Below, one piece after another: positions 63,298 through 64,000 of a DNA stretch of 64,000 bases. The first letter of the stretch is position 1. Each line of letters starts with the position of its first letter. The stretch is from Chamaea fasciata. Its lineage: Eukaryota; Chordata; Aves; Passeriformes; Sylviidae. Position numbers and translations under genes: made by a program. The stretch is taken from positions 87,191,994 through 87,255,993 of the forward strand of contig JARCOQ010000003.1 in the NCBI GenBank assembly GCA_029207755.1. Direction: 5' to 3'. The notes under the pieces were generated by a model, which did no database searches, was not told the origin of the DNA, and saw nothing but the letters and a program-made list of their open reading frames with translations.

Positions 63298-64000
63298 ACT
63301 AGGTCAGCTCTATGACGCAAATGTGTGCCATAAATAGTAATGGTTAGTAACACAAATAGTAACAGTAAGCTGTTACATATCCAAATTTTCTTTTTCTCCC
63401 TCATATCTCTGAGATAGTAGTCCTTTTTGGTTTTTTAAGAACATATGTTGAAAAGGTGTATTTTAGGAATAGTTTTCACTTTCCACTTTTTTTTGCTTGG
63501 GACAGATGGCATAAATTTTCAGAGAGCTGAAAAACTGACAGTGGTAATTGCATATTTAAATATTTTGATTTTCTTATCATAGATTCAATTTTTCTATATT
63601 TAACGTAACAAGTTCAGTTTTAGCCGCCTTAAGACAAAAATCTATCATGAATTCTCCACTGTGATAGAAAAAGAGAGCTAATGACAAAGGTTTTCAGTCA
63701 TTAGAAGTATCAGAATACAATTTTACCATCCATGGAGTAGATAGAAATAGAACTTTTAGACCTGTGAAATTTTTTGAATTTGAAATTATTAATTGAATTT
63801 AATGAGATTTTGCATGCAAAAAGCTTTATTATATAAACTTAAACTCATAAAGTTTGTTTTTAAAGGTATCAGGATAAATACAATGAACAGTTGAAATGCT
63901 TAAAGTATCATTTCTTAGTCTTCATTTTCTAATTTTAATTATCTGACAAATTTATGACAAGGACAGAACTTTTTAGCAAGTTAAAAATAATAGATTTTTG
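63298..64000. other. Intronic AT-rich sequence to the window end
   Basis: Nothing recognised. Confidence 0.45.

Noticed and set aside
1..64000. CRISPR arrays, tRNA or rRNA genes, bacterial operons
   Set aside because: No regularly spaced palindromic repeats, no cloverleaf candidate and no rRNA-like sequence was seen; the DNA is vertebrate intron.

Overview
This is a vertebrate, almost certainly avian, nuclear genomic window. It is AT-rich, intron-dominated and littered with CR1 LINE fragments (at least nine loci in both orientations) and bird-type LTRs of the ERVL/ERVK sort, with no operons or bacterial signals. The repeat mix (CR1 plus several TG...CA solo LTRs) is what one expects of a bird; I cannot name the species.

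The only gene I can support runs on the + strand as six short exons at 8624-8783, 23015-23119, 23438-23577, 30021-30187, 37782-38035 and 50270-50374 (931 coding nt, about 310 residues). All encode tandem EGF-like repeats. The splice phases chain without error (1/1, 1/1, 0/0, 2/2, 1/1) and no exon contains an in-frame stop. The EGF sequence style, the small EGF exons and the very long introns fit the eyes shut homologue gene (EYS, spacemaker), a photoreceptor extracellular-matrix protein. EYS is an inference from family style, not from a database search. The reading frame enters and leaves the window open, so this is an internal slice of the EGF-rich half.

Layout: 1-8.6 kb is intron with a CR1 split by a 1155-bp LTR-like insert (2781-3935) and a second CR1. 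8.6-23 kb holds the first exon, an antisense LTR 250 bp after it (9034-9607), and two CR1 copies. 23.0-23.6 kb holds two exons separated by a 318-bp intron with an (AAAAC)n/poly-A tract. 23.6-30.2 kb holds a divergent CR1 pair and a solo ERVL LTR that stops 24 bp before an exon. 30.2-38 kb holds an LTR with CRE-like and TATA-like motifs and the two-EGF exon. 38-50.4 kb holds a 526-bp solo LTR with a CATAT duplication, a nested pair of CR1s, an LTR-like piece at 43.9 kb, a (CTTTTTT)n tract, an 1117-bp solo ERVL LTR with a CTGGA duplication, and the last exon. 50.4-64 kb is intron with a G-rich/(GTT)n tract, an ERVL LTR fragment, two more CR1s and another LTR.

I found no undescribed molecular system. 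The most interesting points are local: an LTR that has replaced the normal upstream splicing environment of one exon, a non-canonical cysteine arrangement across the boundary between the third and fourth exons, and LTR pairs whose recombination would delete or invert exons.
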